DNA of 64,000 nucleotides from the NCBI RefSeq assembly GCF_030315745.1, contig NZ_JASXSH010000005.1, positions 1 through 64,000 on the forward strand. Direction: 5' to 3'. Position 1 is the first letter of the stretch. Each line of letters starts with the position of its first letter. The DNA comes from Gordonia heveisoli. GTDB taxonomy: Bacteria; Actinomycetota; Actinomycetes; Mycobacteriales; Mycobacteriaceae. Under the pieces are notes generated by a model. That model made no database searches. It saw only the letters and a list, made by a program, of their open reading frames with translations, and was not told where the DNA came from. Of the stretch, positions 8,958 through 18,596 are shown one piece after another. A program made the translations under genes and the position numbers.

Positions 8958-11573
8958 GTGCCCTTTCTCAACACGACACACGGCCCCGCGTCCGACGACG
9001 AGTCGGGTGCGGGGCCGCGTTCTCCTTCCATTCCCGAAACCCCGGTCGCGGCAACCGACCTGGCGAAAACAAGGCGCCAGCTCGCCAACACCGAGAACTC
9101 GGGCAAACTCGATGCCGCCGCCCTGCGGCAGGTACTCGTCGATCTGCACGAGTTCTGGCTGACGAGTAAAGGTGCCGAACTCGGCATCAAGGCCGACAGC
9201 GGATTCGCGATCGTCGCGGTCGGCGGTCTCGGACGCGGTGAGATGCTGCCGCATTCCGATCTCGATCTGATCCTGTTGCACGACGACCTGCCGCCGGAAC
9301 GGGTATCCGAGGTGGCCGACGGGTTGTGGTATCCGCTGTGGGACGCCAACATTCCGCTCGACCACAGCGTGCGGACGGTCCCGCAGGCACTGCAGGTGGC
9401 CGGCGAGGACCTGACCGCGGCCCTGGGCCTGCTCGAAGCTCGGCACATCGCCGGCGACGAAGACCTGTCCGCCCTGCTGATCGGCGGGGTCCGGCAGCAG
9501 TGGCGCAACGACATCCGCAATCGGTTCAGCGGCGTCGTCGAACACGCCCAGGATCGGTGGCGGCGAGCCGGCGACATCGCCCATCGGGCCGAACCCGACC
9601 TCAAGAACGGCCGTGGCGGTCTGCGGGATGTGCAGCTGCTCGGTGCGCTCGCGATCGCTCAGCTCACCGACGGTATGGCGAGCTTGCGCCCGGATTCTCC
9701 GGGAGCCGGTCCGCAACTGGCGTACCGCCGATTGCTGGACATCCGTACCGAATTGCATCGCATCGCCGGCCGGCCGCGGGAACAGGTCCGTGCCCAGGAT
9801 GCCGATGAGATCGGTGCGGCATTGCGCATCGGGGACCGTTTCGATCTGGCGCGGGTCATCAGTGACTCGGCGCGCACCATCAGCTACTCCATCGACGTCG
9901 GATTGCGCACCGCCGGAAACGCATTGCCGCGACGCGGACTCGCCAAGCTGCGACGCTCACCGATCCGTCGTCCGCTCGACGAGGGCGTGGTCGAGCACAA
10001 CGGTGAGATCGTGTTGGCGCGCAGCGCGATTCCGAGTAAGGATCCGGGACTGATCCTGCGGGTGGCGTCGGCGTCGGCGCGGACCGGGTTGCCGATCAGT
10101 GCGTCGACGCTGAGCCGGCTGGCCGACTATGCGCCCGAACTGCGGGAACCCTGGCCGGCCGAGGCGCTCAGTGATCTGCTGGTGCTGCTGGGCTCGGGGC
10201 ATCACATGGTCGATCCGATCGAGGCGCTCGACCGGACCGGCCTGTGGGGTCGCCTGCTGCCGGAATGGGGTGCGGTCCGCGATCTGCCGCCACGTGATGC
10301 GATCCACATGTGGACCGTCGACCGGCATCTGGTGGAGGCCGCCTCCTTCGCCGGCGCGATGACCACCCGGGTGTCACGACCGGACCTATTGGTGCTCGGC
10401 GCTCTCATCCACGACCTCGGTAAGGGGCGCGGCGCCGACCACAGCATCGTCGGCGCGGAGCTGGCGGTCCAGGTGGGTAACCGGTTCGGGCTGTGGCCGC
10501 AGGATGTGCAGGTGCTCTCGGAGATGGTCCGCCATCACCTGTTGCTGCCGACCGTCGCCACCCGTCGCGACCTCGACGACCCGGCCACCGCCGAACATGT
10601 GGTGACCACCCTCGGCGGCAACCGGCTCCTGCTGGAACTGCTCGCCGCGCTGGCGGAGGCCGACTCGCGGGCGACCGGACCGGGGGTGTGGGGGGACTGG
10701 AAGTCGTCGCTGATCACCGAACTCGTCCGGCGTGCGATGCGGCTGATGGACGGCGACGAACTACCCGCGCCCGAACCGCTCACCCCCGAGCAGATCGAAC
10801 TCGCCCACTCGGCGGAGTTCGCGGTGCGCATGACACCGGGGCAAGGGCACACCATCACGATCACGATGGTCGCGCCAGATCAGCCGGGTCTGCTGTCGAA
10901 GATGGCAGGTGTGTTGGCGCTCAACGGGATTCGTTCGCATGCGGCCACCGTGCAGAGTCTGGATGGTCGGGCGGTGAACACCTTCGCCGCCATTCCGCTG
11001 TTCGGCAGTCCGCCCGAGGCCGGTCTGATCCGCCAGCAACTGATGGCCGCGGTGGCGGGCAAGATCGACGTGCTCGCCCGGATCGAGACCCGCGACCGGG
11101 AATCGCCGATCCCGACCATCGGCACTGTCTCGGCATCGCCGGGCACCATCCTCGGTGGCGGTGCGTCGGCCGGCAGCACCGATCCCGCCGTCGACGGTGC
11201 CGGGCATCCGAAGAACGCGGTACCGGCACTGTTCGCGGTGGCCCCGCCGCGCGCCGAGTGGATCGACACACCCGGCGGGGAGGTGCTCCTCGAACTGCGC
11301 ACCGACGATCGGATCGGCCTGCTGAGCCGGGTAACCGCCGTCCTCGAGGCGCACGGTGCCGACGTCCGGTGGGCGAAACTTGCCACCCTGGGCGCCACCG
11401 CGGTCGACACCTTCAACCTCACGTTGACCGAGGACACCCCCGATGTCCGTCAGCGTCTGGTGGACGCTGTCGTCGCCGCCTGTCCGCCACCGCAGCCGCG
11501 GTCCGAGGACGACGGGGAGGACGGGCCGAGCAGCTTCGGCGGTACCGGACGGTCCGGCGTGCCGATCAGTTAG
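8958..11573 (+). CDS. glnD: [Protein-PII] uridylyl/adenylyltransferase GlnD
   Basis: 871 residues. The nucleotidyltransferase domain has GGLGRGEMLPHSDLDL (about residues 90-105). An HD domain (HDLGKGRGADHS, about residue 485) removes the nucleotide, and two C-terminal ACT domains (about 631-700 and 775-850) sense glutamine. In mycobacteria and corynebacteria the enzyme adenylylates PII; that the same holds here is inference. The two ACT domains are separated by a Gly/Ser/Pro-rich insert of about 70 residues. The GTG start lies 8 nt after glnB, so translation is probably coupled. Confidence 0.95.
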   Translation: MPFLNTTHGPASDDESGAGPRSPSIPETPVAATDLAKTRRQLANTENSGKLDAAALRQVLVDLHEFWLTSKGAELGIKADSGFAIVAVGGLGRGEMLPHSDLDLILLHDDLPPERVSEVADGLWYPLWDANIPLDHSVRTVPQALQVAGEDLTAALGLLEARHIAGDEDLSALLIGGVRQQWRNDIRNRFSGVVEHAQDRWRRAGDIAHRAEPDLKNGRGGLRDVQLLGALAIAQLTDGMASLRPDSPGAGPQLAYRRLLDIRTELHRIAGRPREQVRAQDADEIGAALRIGDRFDLARVISDSARTISYSIDVGLRTAGNALPRRGLAKLRRSPIRRPLDEGVVEHNGEIVLARSAIPSKDPGLILRVASASARTGLPISASTLSRLADYAPELREPWPAEALSDLLVLLGSGHHMVDPIEALDRTGLWGRLLPEWGAVRDLPPRDAIHMWTVDRHLVEAASFAGAMTTRVSRPDLLVLGALIHDLGKGRGADHSIVGAELAVQVGNRFGLWPQDVQVLSEMVRHHLLLPTVATRRDLDDPATAEHVVTTLGGNRLLLELLAALAEADSRATGPGVWGDWKSSLITELVRRAMRLMDGDELPAPEPLTPEQIELAHSAEFAVRMTPGQGHTITITMVAPDQPGLLSKMAGVLALNGIRSHAATVQSLDGRAVNTFAAIPLFGSPPEAGLIRQQLMAAVAGKIDVLARIETRDRESPIPTIGTVSASPGTILGGGASAGSTDPAVDGAGHPKNAVPALFAVAPPRAEWIDTPGGEVLLELRTDDRIGLLSRVTAVLEAHGADVRWAKLATLGATAVDTFNLTLTEDTPDVRQRLVDAVVAACPPPQPRSEDDGEDGPSSFGGTGRSGVPIS

Positions 11574-11595
11574 CGATGCATGGGAGGATGGGTGA

Positions 11596-13167
11596 ATGTT
11601 CGATTCCCTCTCCGACCGGTTGACCGGTGCTCTGAAGGATCTGCGCGGCAAGGGACGTCTGTCCGACGCCGACATCGACCGCACCTGCCGCGAGATCCGG
11701 TTGGCGCTACTCGAAGCCGACGTCTCGTTGCCGGTGGTTCGTGCGTTCATCGCACGGATCAAGGAGCGGGCCAAGGGCACGGAGGTGTCCGGTGCCCTGA
11801 ATCCGGCCCAGCAGGTCGTCAAGATCGTCAACGAGGAACTCATCGCGATCCTCGGCGGCGAGACCCGGCGCGTGCAGTTCGCCAAGACTCCGCCGACGGT
11901 CATCATGCTGGCCGGCCTGCAGGGTGCCGGTAAGACGACTCTGGCGGGCAAGCTCGGTAACTGGCTCAAGGCGCAGGGGCACACCCCGCTGCTGATCGCC
12001 TGTGACCTGCAGCGTCCCGGCGCCGTGTCGCAGCTGCAGATCGTCGGCGAACGCGCGGGCGTGCCGGTCTTCGCGCCGCATCCGGGAACGAGTGTCGGCG
12101 GCGACGGCGTGCTCGGCGTCTCCTCCGGCGATCCGGTCGCGGTGGCGTTGGCAGGTGTCGAAGAGGCGCGCGCCAAGCAGTACGACGTCGTCGTCATCGA
12201 CACCGCGGGCCGACTCGGCATCGACGAGGAACTGATGCGTCAGGCCTCCGACATCCGGACCGCGACCAACCCCGACGAGGTGCTGTTCGTCGTCGACGCG
12301 ATGATCGGCCAAGACGCCGTGTCGACGGCCGAGGCCTTCGCCGCGGGTGTCGACTTCACCGGCGTGGTGCTCACCAAGCTCGACGGTGACGCGCGCGGTG
12401 GCGCCGCCCTGTCGGTGCGCGAGGTGACCGGCCGGCCGATCATGTTCGCGTCGTCGGGCGAGAAGCTGGAGGACTTCGACGTCTTCCACCCCGACCGCAT
12501 GTCCAGCCGCATCCTCGGGATGGGCGACGTACTCAGCCTCATCGAGCAGGCCGAACAGCATTGGGACGCCGAGCAGGCCGAGGCCGCGGCCGCCAAGATC
12601 ACCCAGGGTGAGCTGACGCTGGAGGACTTCCTCGACCAGATGCTGATGATCCGCAAGATGGGTCCGATCGGCAACATCCTCGGCATGCTGCCGGGTGCGG
12701 GACAGATGAAGGACGCACTCGCGCAGGTCGACGACAAGCAACTCGACCGGGTGCAGGCGATCATCCGCGGTATGACCCCGGCCGAACGTGACAACCCGAA
12801 GATCATCAACGCCTCGCGTCGTTTGCGTATCGCCAACGGTTCGGGCGTGACGGTCAGCGAGGTCAACCAACTCGTCGACCGGTTCTTCGACGCCCGCAAG
12901 ATGATGGCGCAGATGTCGGGCCGTATGGGTCTGGGTGGCATGAACCGCAAGAACAACCGTAAGAAGGGCGCCAAGGGCAAGAAGGGGAAGGGTCGTGGAC
13001 GCGGACCCACCCCGCCGAAGATGCGCGGGGGCTTCCCCGGCATGCCCGGTGGGATGCCTGCCGGTTTCCCCGACCTGTCGTCGATGCCGCCCGGGCTGGA
13101 CCAGTTGCCCCCGGGCCTGGAGGGCATCGACGTCTCGCAGTTCCAGCAGCCGAAGAAGAACAAGTAG
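11596..13167 (+). CDS. ffh: Signal recognition particle protein Ffh
   Basis: 523 residues. N domain, then G domain with GLQGAGKTT (about 107-115), DTAGR (about 201) and TKLDGDARGG; then the Met-rich M domain (from about residue 300, DQMLMIRKMGPIGNILGMLPG) that binds signal peptides and 4.5S RNA. The C-terminal 70 residues are a Lys/Gly-rich stretch and a Gly/Met/Pro tail (GMPGGMPAGFP), longer than in E. coli. It targets nascent membrane proteins to FtsY, encoded upstream. Confidence 0.97.
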   Translation: MFDSLSDRLTGALKDLRGKGRLSDADIDRTCREIRLALLEADVSLPVVRAFIARIKERAKGTEVSGALNPAQQVVKIVNEELIAILGGETRRVQFAKTPPTVIMLAGLQGAGKTTLAGKLGNWLKAQGHTPLLIACDLQRPGAVSQLQIVGERAGVPVFAPHPGTSVGGDGVLGVSSGDPVAVALAGVEEARAKQYDVVVIDTAGRLGIDEELMRQASDIRTATNPDEVLFVVDAMIGQDAVSTAEAFAAGVDFTGVVLTKLDGDARGGAALSVREVTGRPIMFASSGEKLEDFDVFHPDRMSSRILGMGDVLSLIEQAEQHWDAEQAEAAAAKITQGELTLEDFLDQMLMIRKMGPIGNILGMLPGAGQMKDALAQVDDKQLDRVQAIIRGMTPAERDNPKIINASRRLRIANGSGVTVSEVNQLVDRFFDARKMMAQMSGRMGLGGMNRKNNRKKGAKGKKGKGRGRGPTPPKMRGGFPGMPGGMPAGFPDLSSMPPGLDQLPPGLEGIDVSQFQQPKKNK

Positions 13168-13184
13168 CGAAAGGGCGGTCGGCG

Positions 13185-14255
13185 GTGGCGCGGCATTATC
13201 GCGGTCGTGACCCGTTCGGGGACGAGCAGATCGAGTTCTGGGTCGTCGACGGACATATCACCTACCAACCGGTGGCCGACGCCGAGACCGCGTGCGCGGA
13301 CGGCTGGATCATCCCGGGTCTGGTCGATGCACACAATCACGTCGGCATCGCCCCGGGTCTGGGTGTCACCATCGAACAGGCGCGTGCCTTCGCCCGCGCC
13401 GACGCCCAGGCCGGGGCGCTACTGATCCGTGAGGTCGGTTCGCCGCTGGACACCCACCCGCTCGACGCCGACCCCGTCGGTCCGCGGTTCGTCCGGGCCG
13501 GCAAACACATCGCCCGACCCAAGCGCTACCTGCGTGACTACGGGATCGAACTCGACGATCCCGACGACCTCGCCGCCGAGGTGGCCCGCCAGGCGCAGGC
13601 CGGTGACGGCTGGGTCAAGATCGTCGGGGACTGGATCGACCGGGGTGTAGGGGATCTCGCACCGCTGTGGACGCGGGGACAGCTCGAGGCCGCGGTGGCC
13701 GCAGCGCATGCACACGGTGCGCGCATCACCGCACATGTCTTCGGTGCAGATGCGTTGCCGGACATCATTTCCGCCGGGTTCGACGCGATCGAGCATGGCA
13801 CCGGGCTCGATGAGGATCAGATCGATGCGATGGTCGCCGCCGACATCGCGCTGATTCCGACCCTGGTTCAGCTGGAGAATTTTCCCGGGATCGCCGCGGG
13901 GGCCGATCGGTTTCCCGCCTACCGGGCGACGATGCTCGCGCTGTACGAGGGCAGGCATCAGGTATTCGCCGCGGCGCGGGAGGCCGGGGTGCGGATCTAT
14001 GTAGGCACCGACGCCGGCGGCTTCGTCGAACATGGCCGGATCGTCGACGAGGTCGAGATGCTGACCGAGATCGGAATGTCGCCGCTGGAGTCGCTCGCCG
14101 CGGCGAGTACCCGCGCCCGCGAATGGCTGGGGGCCGACGTGTTGGCCGACGGTGCGCGCGCCGACTTCCTGGTGCTCGACGCGGACCCGGGCAAGGATTT
14201 GCGTACTCTACGCCATCCTCGTCAGGTGGTGTGCGCGGGCGAACACATCCGCTGA
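13185..14255 (+). CDS. Amidohydrolase family protein
   Basis: 356 residues in the metal-dependent amidohydrolase superfamily. GLVDAHNHVGI holds the HxH metal pair near residue 47; further likely ligands are His in ITAHVFG, His in IEHGTG and Asp in VGTDAGG. It resembles imidazolonepropionase/prolidase-type members of unknown substrate and matches the M. tuberculosis neighbour of ffh (Rv2915c). The GTG start has only a weak upstream ribosome site (aaaggg). The substrate cannot be told from sequence. Confidence 0.8.
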   Translation: MARHYRGRDPFGDEQIEFWVVDGHITYQPVADAETACADGWIIPGLVDAHNHVGIAPGLGVTIEQARAFARADAQAGALLIREVGSPLDTHPLDADPVGPRFVRAGKHIARPKRYLRDYGIELDDPDDLAAEVARQAQAGDGWVKIVGDWIDRGVGDLAPLWTRGQLEAAVAAAHAHGARITAHVFGADALPDIISAGFDAIEHGTGLDEDQIDAMVAADIALIPTLVQLENFPGIAAGADRFPAYRATMLALYEGRHQVFAAAREAGVRIYVGTDAGGFVEHGRIVDEVEMLTEIGMSPLESLAAASTRAREWLGADVLADGARADFLVLDADPGKDLRTLRHPRQVVCAGEHIR

Positions 14256-14749
14256 GGTCAGCGCCGGGTGCGGCCCGTGAGTGTGACCAAGGCCACCCAC
14301 TCAGGTCTGGTCGCGCTTCTTTACTGGGCGGTAATGTAGCAGCAGCGTTGCAAAGTGAACTCGTTCTGGGTTCGCTTCACTGAAGTCCGGTGTGCTCACA
14401 CCCGACATGCGGTTTGTCGGACCGGCCGACAGGCGCACGCGGAAACGATGGGGGAGACGTCGTCCGCAAGCGTCCAGCCCTGTCTGCGTCGGTGAGACTG
14501 GTGCATCGCGTCGGGGTTCGTCGGCATGTGGTCGCCTTTCGCGGGGTAGGCGGCCACATGCCCGGCGACGACCACTCATCATCGGGATTTCCGATTCCTC
14601 CGACTGATCTGGCAGAATGGCGTGCTGGTTCGCCGGTGCCGGTTACGCACCGCCCGGCGGTCACACCATCAAGAGCGTGAAACCGGGCCCGTCACACCGG
14701 GCGGGCCGCTGAATCGCGCAGTGACCATATGAGAGAGAAGCAGTAGCAC
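14256..14749. other. Gene-free 494-bp stretch before rpsP
   Basis: No frame here looks coding on either strand. It holds a likely rpsP promoter (14613-14618) in its last third and an imperfect inverted repeat around 14352-14375 (AAGTGAAC and GTTCGCTT). The rpsP leader would be about 125 nt. Confidence 0.5.
14613..14618 (+). promoter_or_regulatory. Candidate -10 (CAGAAT) of the rpsP operon
   Basis: ctGGCAGAATGG closely resembles the element before rplS (tctGGCACAATAG), so the two ribosomal protein operons may share a promoter type. Position about 130 nt before rpsP. Confidence 0.5.
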
Positions 14750-15214
14750 ATGGCTGTCAAGATCAAGCTCACCCGTCTCGGCAAGATCCGTAACCCGCAG
14801 TACCGCATCGTCGTCGCCGACGCTCGGACCCGCCGTAACGGCCGGGTGATCGAGACCATCGGCAAGTACCACCCGAAGGAAGAGCCCTCCCTGATCGAGG
14901 TCGACTCCGAGCGCGCGCAGTACTGGCTGGGTGTCGGCGCACAGCCGACCGAGCCCGTCGCCGCCATCCTCAAGGTGACCGGTGACTGGCAGAAGTTCAA
15001 GGGCCTGCCGGGCGCCGAGGGCACCCTGAAGACCAAGGAAGCCAAGCCGTCCAAGCTGGACCTGTTCAACGCCGCGCTCGCCGCCGCCGAGAACGAGCCG
15101 GTCGCCGCGGCCACCACCCCGAAGAAGAAGGCCGCCAAGAAGGACGACGCCCCCGCCGCCGATGAGGCTGCCGCAGAGGCTCCGGCCGAGGCGCCCGCCG
15201 AGGGCGACGCGTGA
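14750..15214 (+). CDS. rpsP: 30S ribosomal protein S16
   Basis: 154 residues. The first 80 or so are a normal S16 ([19 protein letters not shown] at the start). The remaining 70 form an actinobacterial extension ending in a Lys-rich then Ala/Glu/Pro-rich tail, likely disordered. It helps assemble the 5' domain of 16S rRNA. gagagaagcag lies upstream of the ATG. The stop overlaps the GTG of khpA, so translation is coupled. Confidence 0.97.
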   Translation: MAVKIKLTRLGKIRNPQYRIVVADARTRRNGRVIETIGKYHPKEEPSLIEVDSERAQYWLGVGAQPTEPVAAILKVTGDWQKFKGLPGAEGTLKTKEAKPSKLDLFNAALAAAENEPVAAATTPKKKAAKKDDAPAADEAAAEAPAEAPAEGDA

Positions 15215-15453
15215 GTGCCGTTGTCGCTGACGCCGTCGAGCACCTGGTGCGCGGCATCGTCGCCAACCCGGACGACGTCCGGGTCGACCTCGTCACCGGT
15301 CGCCGTGGGCGCCTGGTCGAGGTGCATGTCAGTCCTGAGGATCTCGGCAAGGTGATCGGCCGCAACGGCCGCACCGCGACCGCCCTGCGCACCCTCGTCA
15401 CCGGTATCGGTGGCAAGGGCATGCGTGTCGACATCGTCGACACCGACCGCTGA
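15211..15453 (+). CDS. khpA: KH-domain RNA-binding protein KhpA
   Basis: 80 residues, one KH domain with the RNA-gripping loop [13 protein letters not shown] (GxxG). It overlaps rpsP by 4 nt (GTGA). In M. tuberculosis the same gene sits between rpsP and rimM. KhpA works with KhpB/Jag in RNA metabolism in Gram-positives; its targets here are unknown. Confidence 0.92.
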   Translation: MSAVVADAVEHLVRGIVANPDDVRVDLVTGRRGRLVEVHVSPEDLGKVIGRNGRTATALRTLVTGIGGKGMRVDIVDTDR

Positions 15454-15476
15454 CCGGCGCACCCGAAGATCGCCGT

Positions 15477-15995
15477 ATGGATCTCGTCATCGGCCGTGTG
15501 GTCAAAGCGCACGGCATCCGTGGTGAGGTCGTCGTCGATATCCGTACCGACGATCCCGAACTCCGTTTCGCCACCGGAACCACCTTGCGTGGCCGGCTGG
15601 CGCGGGGTGCGGGCGACAAAGAGTTCACTGTGACAGCCGCCCGGCCACACGCCGGGCGGCTGTTGCTGTCGCTGGCGCAGGTCTCCGACCGGGCCGGAGC
15701 GGATGCATTGCGCGGCACCCTGTTTCTCATCGATGCCGCCGACGTCAGCTCCGCCGACGACCCCGACGAGTTCTACGACCATGAACTCGAAGGTGTGCCG
15801 GTGACGACGGTCGCCGGCGCGGAGGTCGGTGTGGTCGAGTCGGTCCTGCATCTGCCCGGTGGCGAGCTGCTGGCTGTGCGCACCCCCGACGGCCGTGAGG
15901 TGCTGATCCCGTTCGTGCGGGAGATCGTGCCGACCGTCTCCACCGAGGTCATCGTCATCGATCCGCCGGACGGCCTGCTCGACGAGGTGAGCTGA
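15477..15995 (+). CDS. rimM: 16S rRNA processing protein RimM
   Basis: 172 residues. The N-terminal RimM barrel ([18 protein letters not shown]) is followed by the PRC barrel ([13 protein letters not shown] onward, [12 protein letters not shown] near the end). It helps mature the 3' domain of the 30S subunit and binds S19. The start is ATG 15477, 23 nt after khpA. trmD begins 1 nt after its stop. Confidence 0.95.
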   Translation: MDLVIGRVVKAHGIRGEVVVDIRTDDPELRFATGTTLRGRLARGAGDKEFTVTAARPHAGRLLLSLAQVSDRAGADALRGTLFLIDAADVSSADDPDEFYDHELEGVPVTTVAGAEVGVVESVLHLPGGELLAVRTPDGREVLIPFVREIVPTVSTEVIVIDPPDGLLDEVS

Positions 15996-15996
15996 C

Positions 15997-16698
15997 GTGC
16001 GGATCGACATCGTCTCGATCTTCGGTGAGTATCTGGATCCGCTGCGGGTTGCGTTGCTGGGCAAGGCGATCGACGCCGGTCGGATCAGCATCGGCGTCCA
16101 CGACCTGCGGGAGTGGACTCACGATGTCCACCGCAGTGTCGACGATTCCCCCTACGGCGGCGGCCCGGGCATGGTGATGAAGCCCGACGTCTGGGGTCCG
16201 TGTCTGGACGAGGTGTGTCCCGACGAAGCGCTTCTCGTCGTCCCCACGCCGGCCGGCGTGCCGTTCACCCAGGCGACCGCGATTCGCTGGAGCGCCGAAG
16301 ATCACCTGGTCTTCGCCTGCGGCCGGTACGAGGGTATCGACCAGCGGGTGTTCGACGACGCGTCGCGTCGGGTTCGCGTCGAAGAGGTGTCGCTGGGCGA
16401 CTTCGTGCTCATCGGCGGCGAGGTCGCGACCATGGCGATGATCGAGGCCACCGTGCGGTTGCTACCCGGTGTTCTTGGCAATCCCCGGTCGCACCAAGAA
16501 GATTCATTCTCCGACGGACTGCTGGAAGGTCCGAGCTACACGCGTCCGGAAACCTGGCGGGATCTGTCGGTACCGCCCGTCCTGCTGTCGGGTAATCATG
16601 CGGCGATCGCGGCCTGGCGTCGTGAACAGTCGCTGGAACGCACCCGTCTGCGTCGGCCCGACCTCCTGGATGCCTTCGATTCCGACACCGACGCCTAG
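15997..16698 (+). CDS. trmD: tRNA (guanine-N1)-methyltransferase TrmD
   Basis: 233 residues. The SPOUT trefoil-knot motifs [11 protein letters not shown] and [14 protein letters not shown] are intact. It methylates G37 of tRNAs using S-adenosylmethionine and so prevents +1 frameshifting. The GTG start is 1 nt behind rimM. Downstream the expected rplS is displaced by an inserted three-gene cassette. Confidence 0.96.
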   Translation: MRIDIVSIFGEYLDPLRVALLGKAIDAGRISIGVHDLREWTHDVHRSVDDSPYGGGPGMVMKPDVWGPCLDEVCPDEALLVVPTPAGVPFTQATAIRWSAEDHLVFACGRYEGIDQRVFDDASRRVRVEEVSLGDFVLIGGEVATMAMIEATVRLLPGVLGNPRSHQEDSFSDGLLEGPSYTRPETWRDLSVPPVLLSGNHAAIAAWRREQSLERTRLRRPDLLDAFDSDTDA

Positions 16699-16790
16699 TT
16701 CACGATGCGTCGGTTAACGGGCGGTGCGTTGCCCCGCCGATCGAGTACGCCGAGGCCTCGGCGCAGCGGCTGAACCTCGGGAGCGGCGAC

Positions 16791-16804
16791 TGTGCATGAG
16801 CACA
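16791..16804. promoter_or_regulatory. Inverted repeat TGTGC-N4-GCACA before the 16.9-kb cassette
   Basis: A 5-4-5 palindrome about 62 bp upstream of the first cassette gene and about 24 bp before a candidate -10 (TACCAT, 16828-16833). It could be an operator; nothing else supports this. Confidence 0.3.
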
Positions 16805-16865
16805 AACCAGATTCGCGGGCGAGGGGATACCATCAGTCCCTAGTCAAGCTAAGGGGTGGGACCAG

Positions 16866-17213
16866 TTGGCAGCTGAGCGATTCGCGGCGATGCTCGACGA
16901 ACTCGACCGGCAACGCGCCGAGTTGAAACGGGCGCAGGAGCGCCTCGCGGATCTGACCGCGCGAGCAGTCAGCGCCGATCGTCTGGTATCGGTGACCGTC
17001 AACTCCCGTGGCCTCCTGGTGGATCTGCAGATCGCTCCCGCGGCGTTACGGCGTTATCGCAGTGAACAATTGGCGTCGTCCATCACCGGTCTGGTCGTCG
17101 AGGCCGACGCCACTCTCGCCGCCAAGCGGACAGAGCTGCTGTCGGCTGCCGCGGTGTCCGGTCCCGGTCTTGCCGACATTCGCACCGAGTTGGAGCGTGA
17201 CGTCGATGCCTGA
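16866..17213 (+). CDS. YbaB/EbfC-like small protein
   Basis: 115 residues. The order is a charged helix (residues 5-35), a beta-sheet core (SVTVNSRGLLVDLQI) and a C-terminal helix, the layout of YbaB/EbfC nucleoid proteins. Distant YbaB-like proteins such as EspL also occur in mycobacterial ESX (type VII secretion) loci. TTG 16866 has GGGGTGGG upstream and is the only start giving the full domain. Its end overlaps the next gene by 8 nt. It is not the canonical dnaX-linked ybaB. A secretion-linked chaperone role is inference from the two neighbours. Confidence 0.6.
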   Translation: MAAERFAAMLDELDRQRAELKRAQERLADLTARAVSADRLVSVTVNSRGLLVDLQIAPAALRRYRSEQLASSITGLVVEADATLAAKRTELLSAAAVSGPGLADIRTELERDVDA

Positions 17214-17526
17214 GCGAATGCACCATGATCCCGAAGAGTCGGTGGTCCTGAACCGGCGCCTGTCCGAGGTGGGCATCGAGTTGGCCACCATGCGCGAGGC
17301 GGTGACCGACATCATCGTCGATCTGGATTCGGCCATCGGGGTGGGTGCCGCCGCCGACGCATTCCGGCGAGGATTCGTCGGGCTCTCGTCGAGTGCGCAG
17401 GAGTCCCTGGAGGGCATCGATGTCGAGTTGATCGACGCCACCCGCGCCATCTATCGAGCCGACGTCGTCCTCACCGACACCGACATCGAGCTCGGCCGTA
17501 ACCTCGACGGGTTCGGCCGACCGTGA
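17206..17526 (+). CDS. WXG100-sized helical protein, unknown function
   Basis: 106 residues, predicted almost wholly helical with two long helices separated near residue 44 (SAIGVGAAADAFRRGF), and no Cys or signal peptide. Size and two-helix shape resemble ESX-secreted WXG100/EspC-type proteins, but no clear WXG motif or YxxxD/E export signal is present. ATG 17206 overlaps the previous gene; ATG 17218 is an alternative. Overlaps by 4 nt with the next gene indicate one transcript. I do not recognise a family with certainty. Confidence 0.5.
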   Translation: MPERMHHDPEESVVLNRRLSEVGIELATMREAVTDIIVDLDSAIGVGAAADAFRRGFVGLSSSAQESLEGIDVELIDATRAIYRADVVLTDTDIELGRNLDGFGRP

Positions 17527-18545
17527 CGGCCGCCGCTCCGACGCCGGGTGAATCTGCTTGGAACGCACGAGCATTCGCTGAGAGTTTGGTGCCTTCCTGT
17601 TGGCCGAGCGCCGACGTCGCCGCCCTGGAGGACTGCGGGCGGCGCTGTCGTGAACTCGCCGCCACGATCGCCGGACTCGGTGAACGTCTCGATCGGGTGC
17701 GAGCCGACCATATCGGTGTGGGCGAGTTTCGCGATCGCCTCGACGCCAGACTGCGCACGCTGGGTGTCTCGACGGTAGACGGTTTGCCTGCCGTCGCCGC
17801 ACGTCTGCGCGCGATGGCCACCGCGGTCGACGACTATGCGCGGCTCGCGGCCGATACCGAATGGGAGATGACTGCGGTCGCGGCGCTCGCCGATCGCGAG
17901 ATCCGCCGGGGTGAGGTGATGGCCGCGCTCGGTGACGACTCGGCCCGGGTGCTCGCGGCCAGCACCGGACGCCTCGCGCTGACCGCGGCCGGGGAGGAAT
18001 TCGCCGACCGTGCCGAAACCGCGGGCGCCGTCGACTCCCAGCCACCGTCGTCCTATCCGGGAGCCGGCAATGGCGCGATGATGTCGATGGGAGCGCTCGG
18101 AGGTGGCATGGTCGGGGTGGCCGACGGCGCGTCGGGGCGCGGGGTCACGTCGTCATCCGAGGATGTGACGGAGCGGCGCGCGAAGCTCGACGGTGAGGAA
18201 CTGTGGTGGTTGCGCCGGCGGGCCGAACAGGTTCGGGCCGGCGTCGACGCCGGAATCGTCGGATGGCTGCGCACCGCGGTCGGGATCGGCTGGACGCCGA
18301 CCGGCAGGCGGGTCGTCGTGGTGGCGACCAATGACCCGCAGCCCTATCAGCGTCGGGGCATGGTGCTGGCCGACGATGAGGCGCTGACCGCCGACGGCGG
18401 GCCGCCGGAGCTCGCGATCATCGCCCATCTGGCCGCCGACGGGGTGACGCCACGTGCCGTTGCCAGTGCCGACGAGATGGCTTCCGGGATCGTCGCCGCT
18501 CTGCGGGCCCGCGACGTCGAGGTCGTCGCACCGAATGTGGGGTGA
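17523..18545 (+). CDS. Ala-rich two-domain protein of unknown function
   Basis: 340 residues. Residues 1-165 are Ala/Arg-rich and helical, like the N-terminal part of ESX-associated substrates. Residues about 175-220 form a Gly/Ser/Met linker (GAMMSMGALGGGMVG). The C-terminal 120 residues make a compact alpha/beta domain (GRRVVVVATNDPQPYQRRG and ELAIIAHLAADGVTPRAVA). No signal peptide or membrane segment. GTG 17523 overlaps the previous stop. Helical leader, Gly linker and C-terminal domain is the build of type VII secreted effectors, but the C-terminal domain is unknown to me, so this is only a hypothesis. Confidence 0.5.
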   Translation: MTAAAPTPGESAWNARAFAESLVPSCWPSADVAALEDCGRRCRELAATIAGLGERLDRVRADHIGVGEFRDRLDARLRTLGVSTVDGLPAVAARLRAMATAVDDYARLAADTEWEMTAVAALADREIRRGEVMAALGDDSARVLAASTGRLALTAAGEEFADRAETAGAVDSQPPSSYPGAGNGAMMSMGALGGGMVGVADGASGRGVTSSSEDVTERRAKLDGEELWWLRRRAEQVRAGVDAGIVGWLRTAVGIGWTPTGRRVVVVATNDPQPYQRRGMVLADDEALTADGGPPELAIIAHLAADGVTPRAVASADEMASGIVAALRARDVEVVAPNVG

Positions 18546-18577
18546 CCGGCGATTTCGCTGCCTGGGGGTCCGTCTGG

Positions 18578-18583
18578 CACAAT
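18578..18583 (+). promoter_or_regulatory. Candidate -10 (CACAAT) of rplS
   Basis: tctGGCACAATAGtcgg has the same surroundings as the rpsP element. Transcription would start near 18590 and give a leader of about 160 nt that opens with a strong hairpin. Confidence 0.55.
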
Positions 18584-18596
18584 AGTCGGGTTGCTT

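Noticed and set aside
14390..14680. Short plus-strand open frame before rpsP
   Set aside because: No ribosome site, no domain, and it overlaps the likely rpsP promoter.
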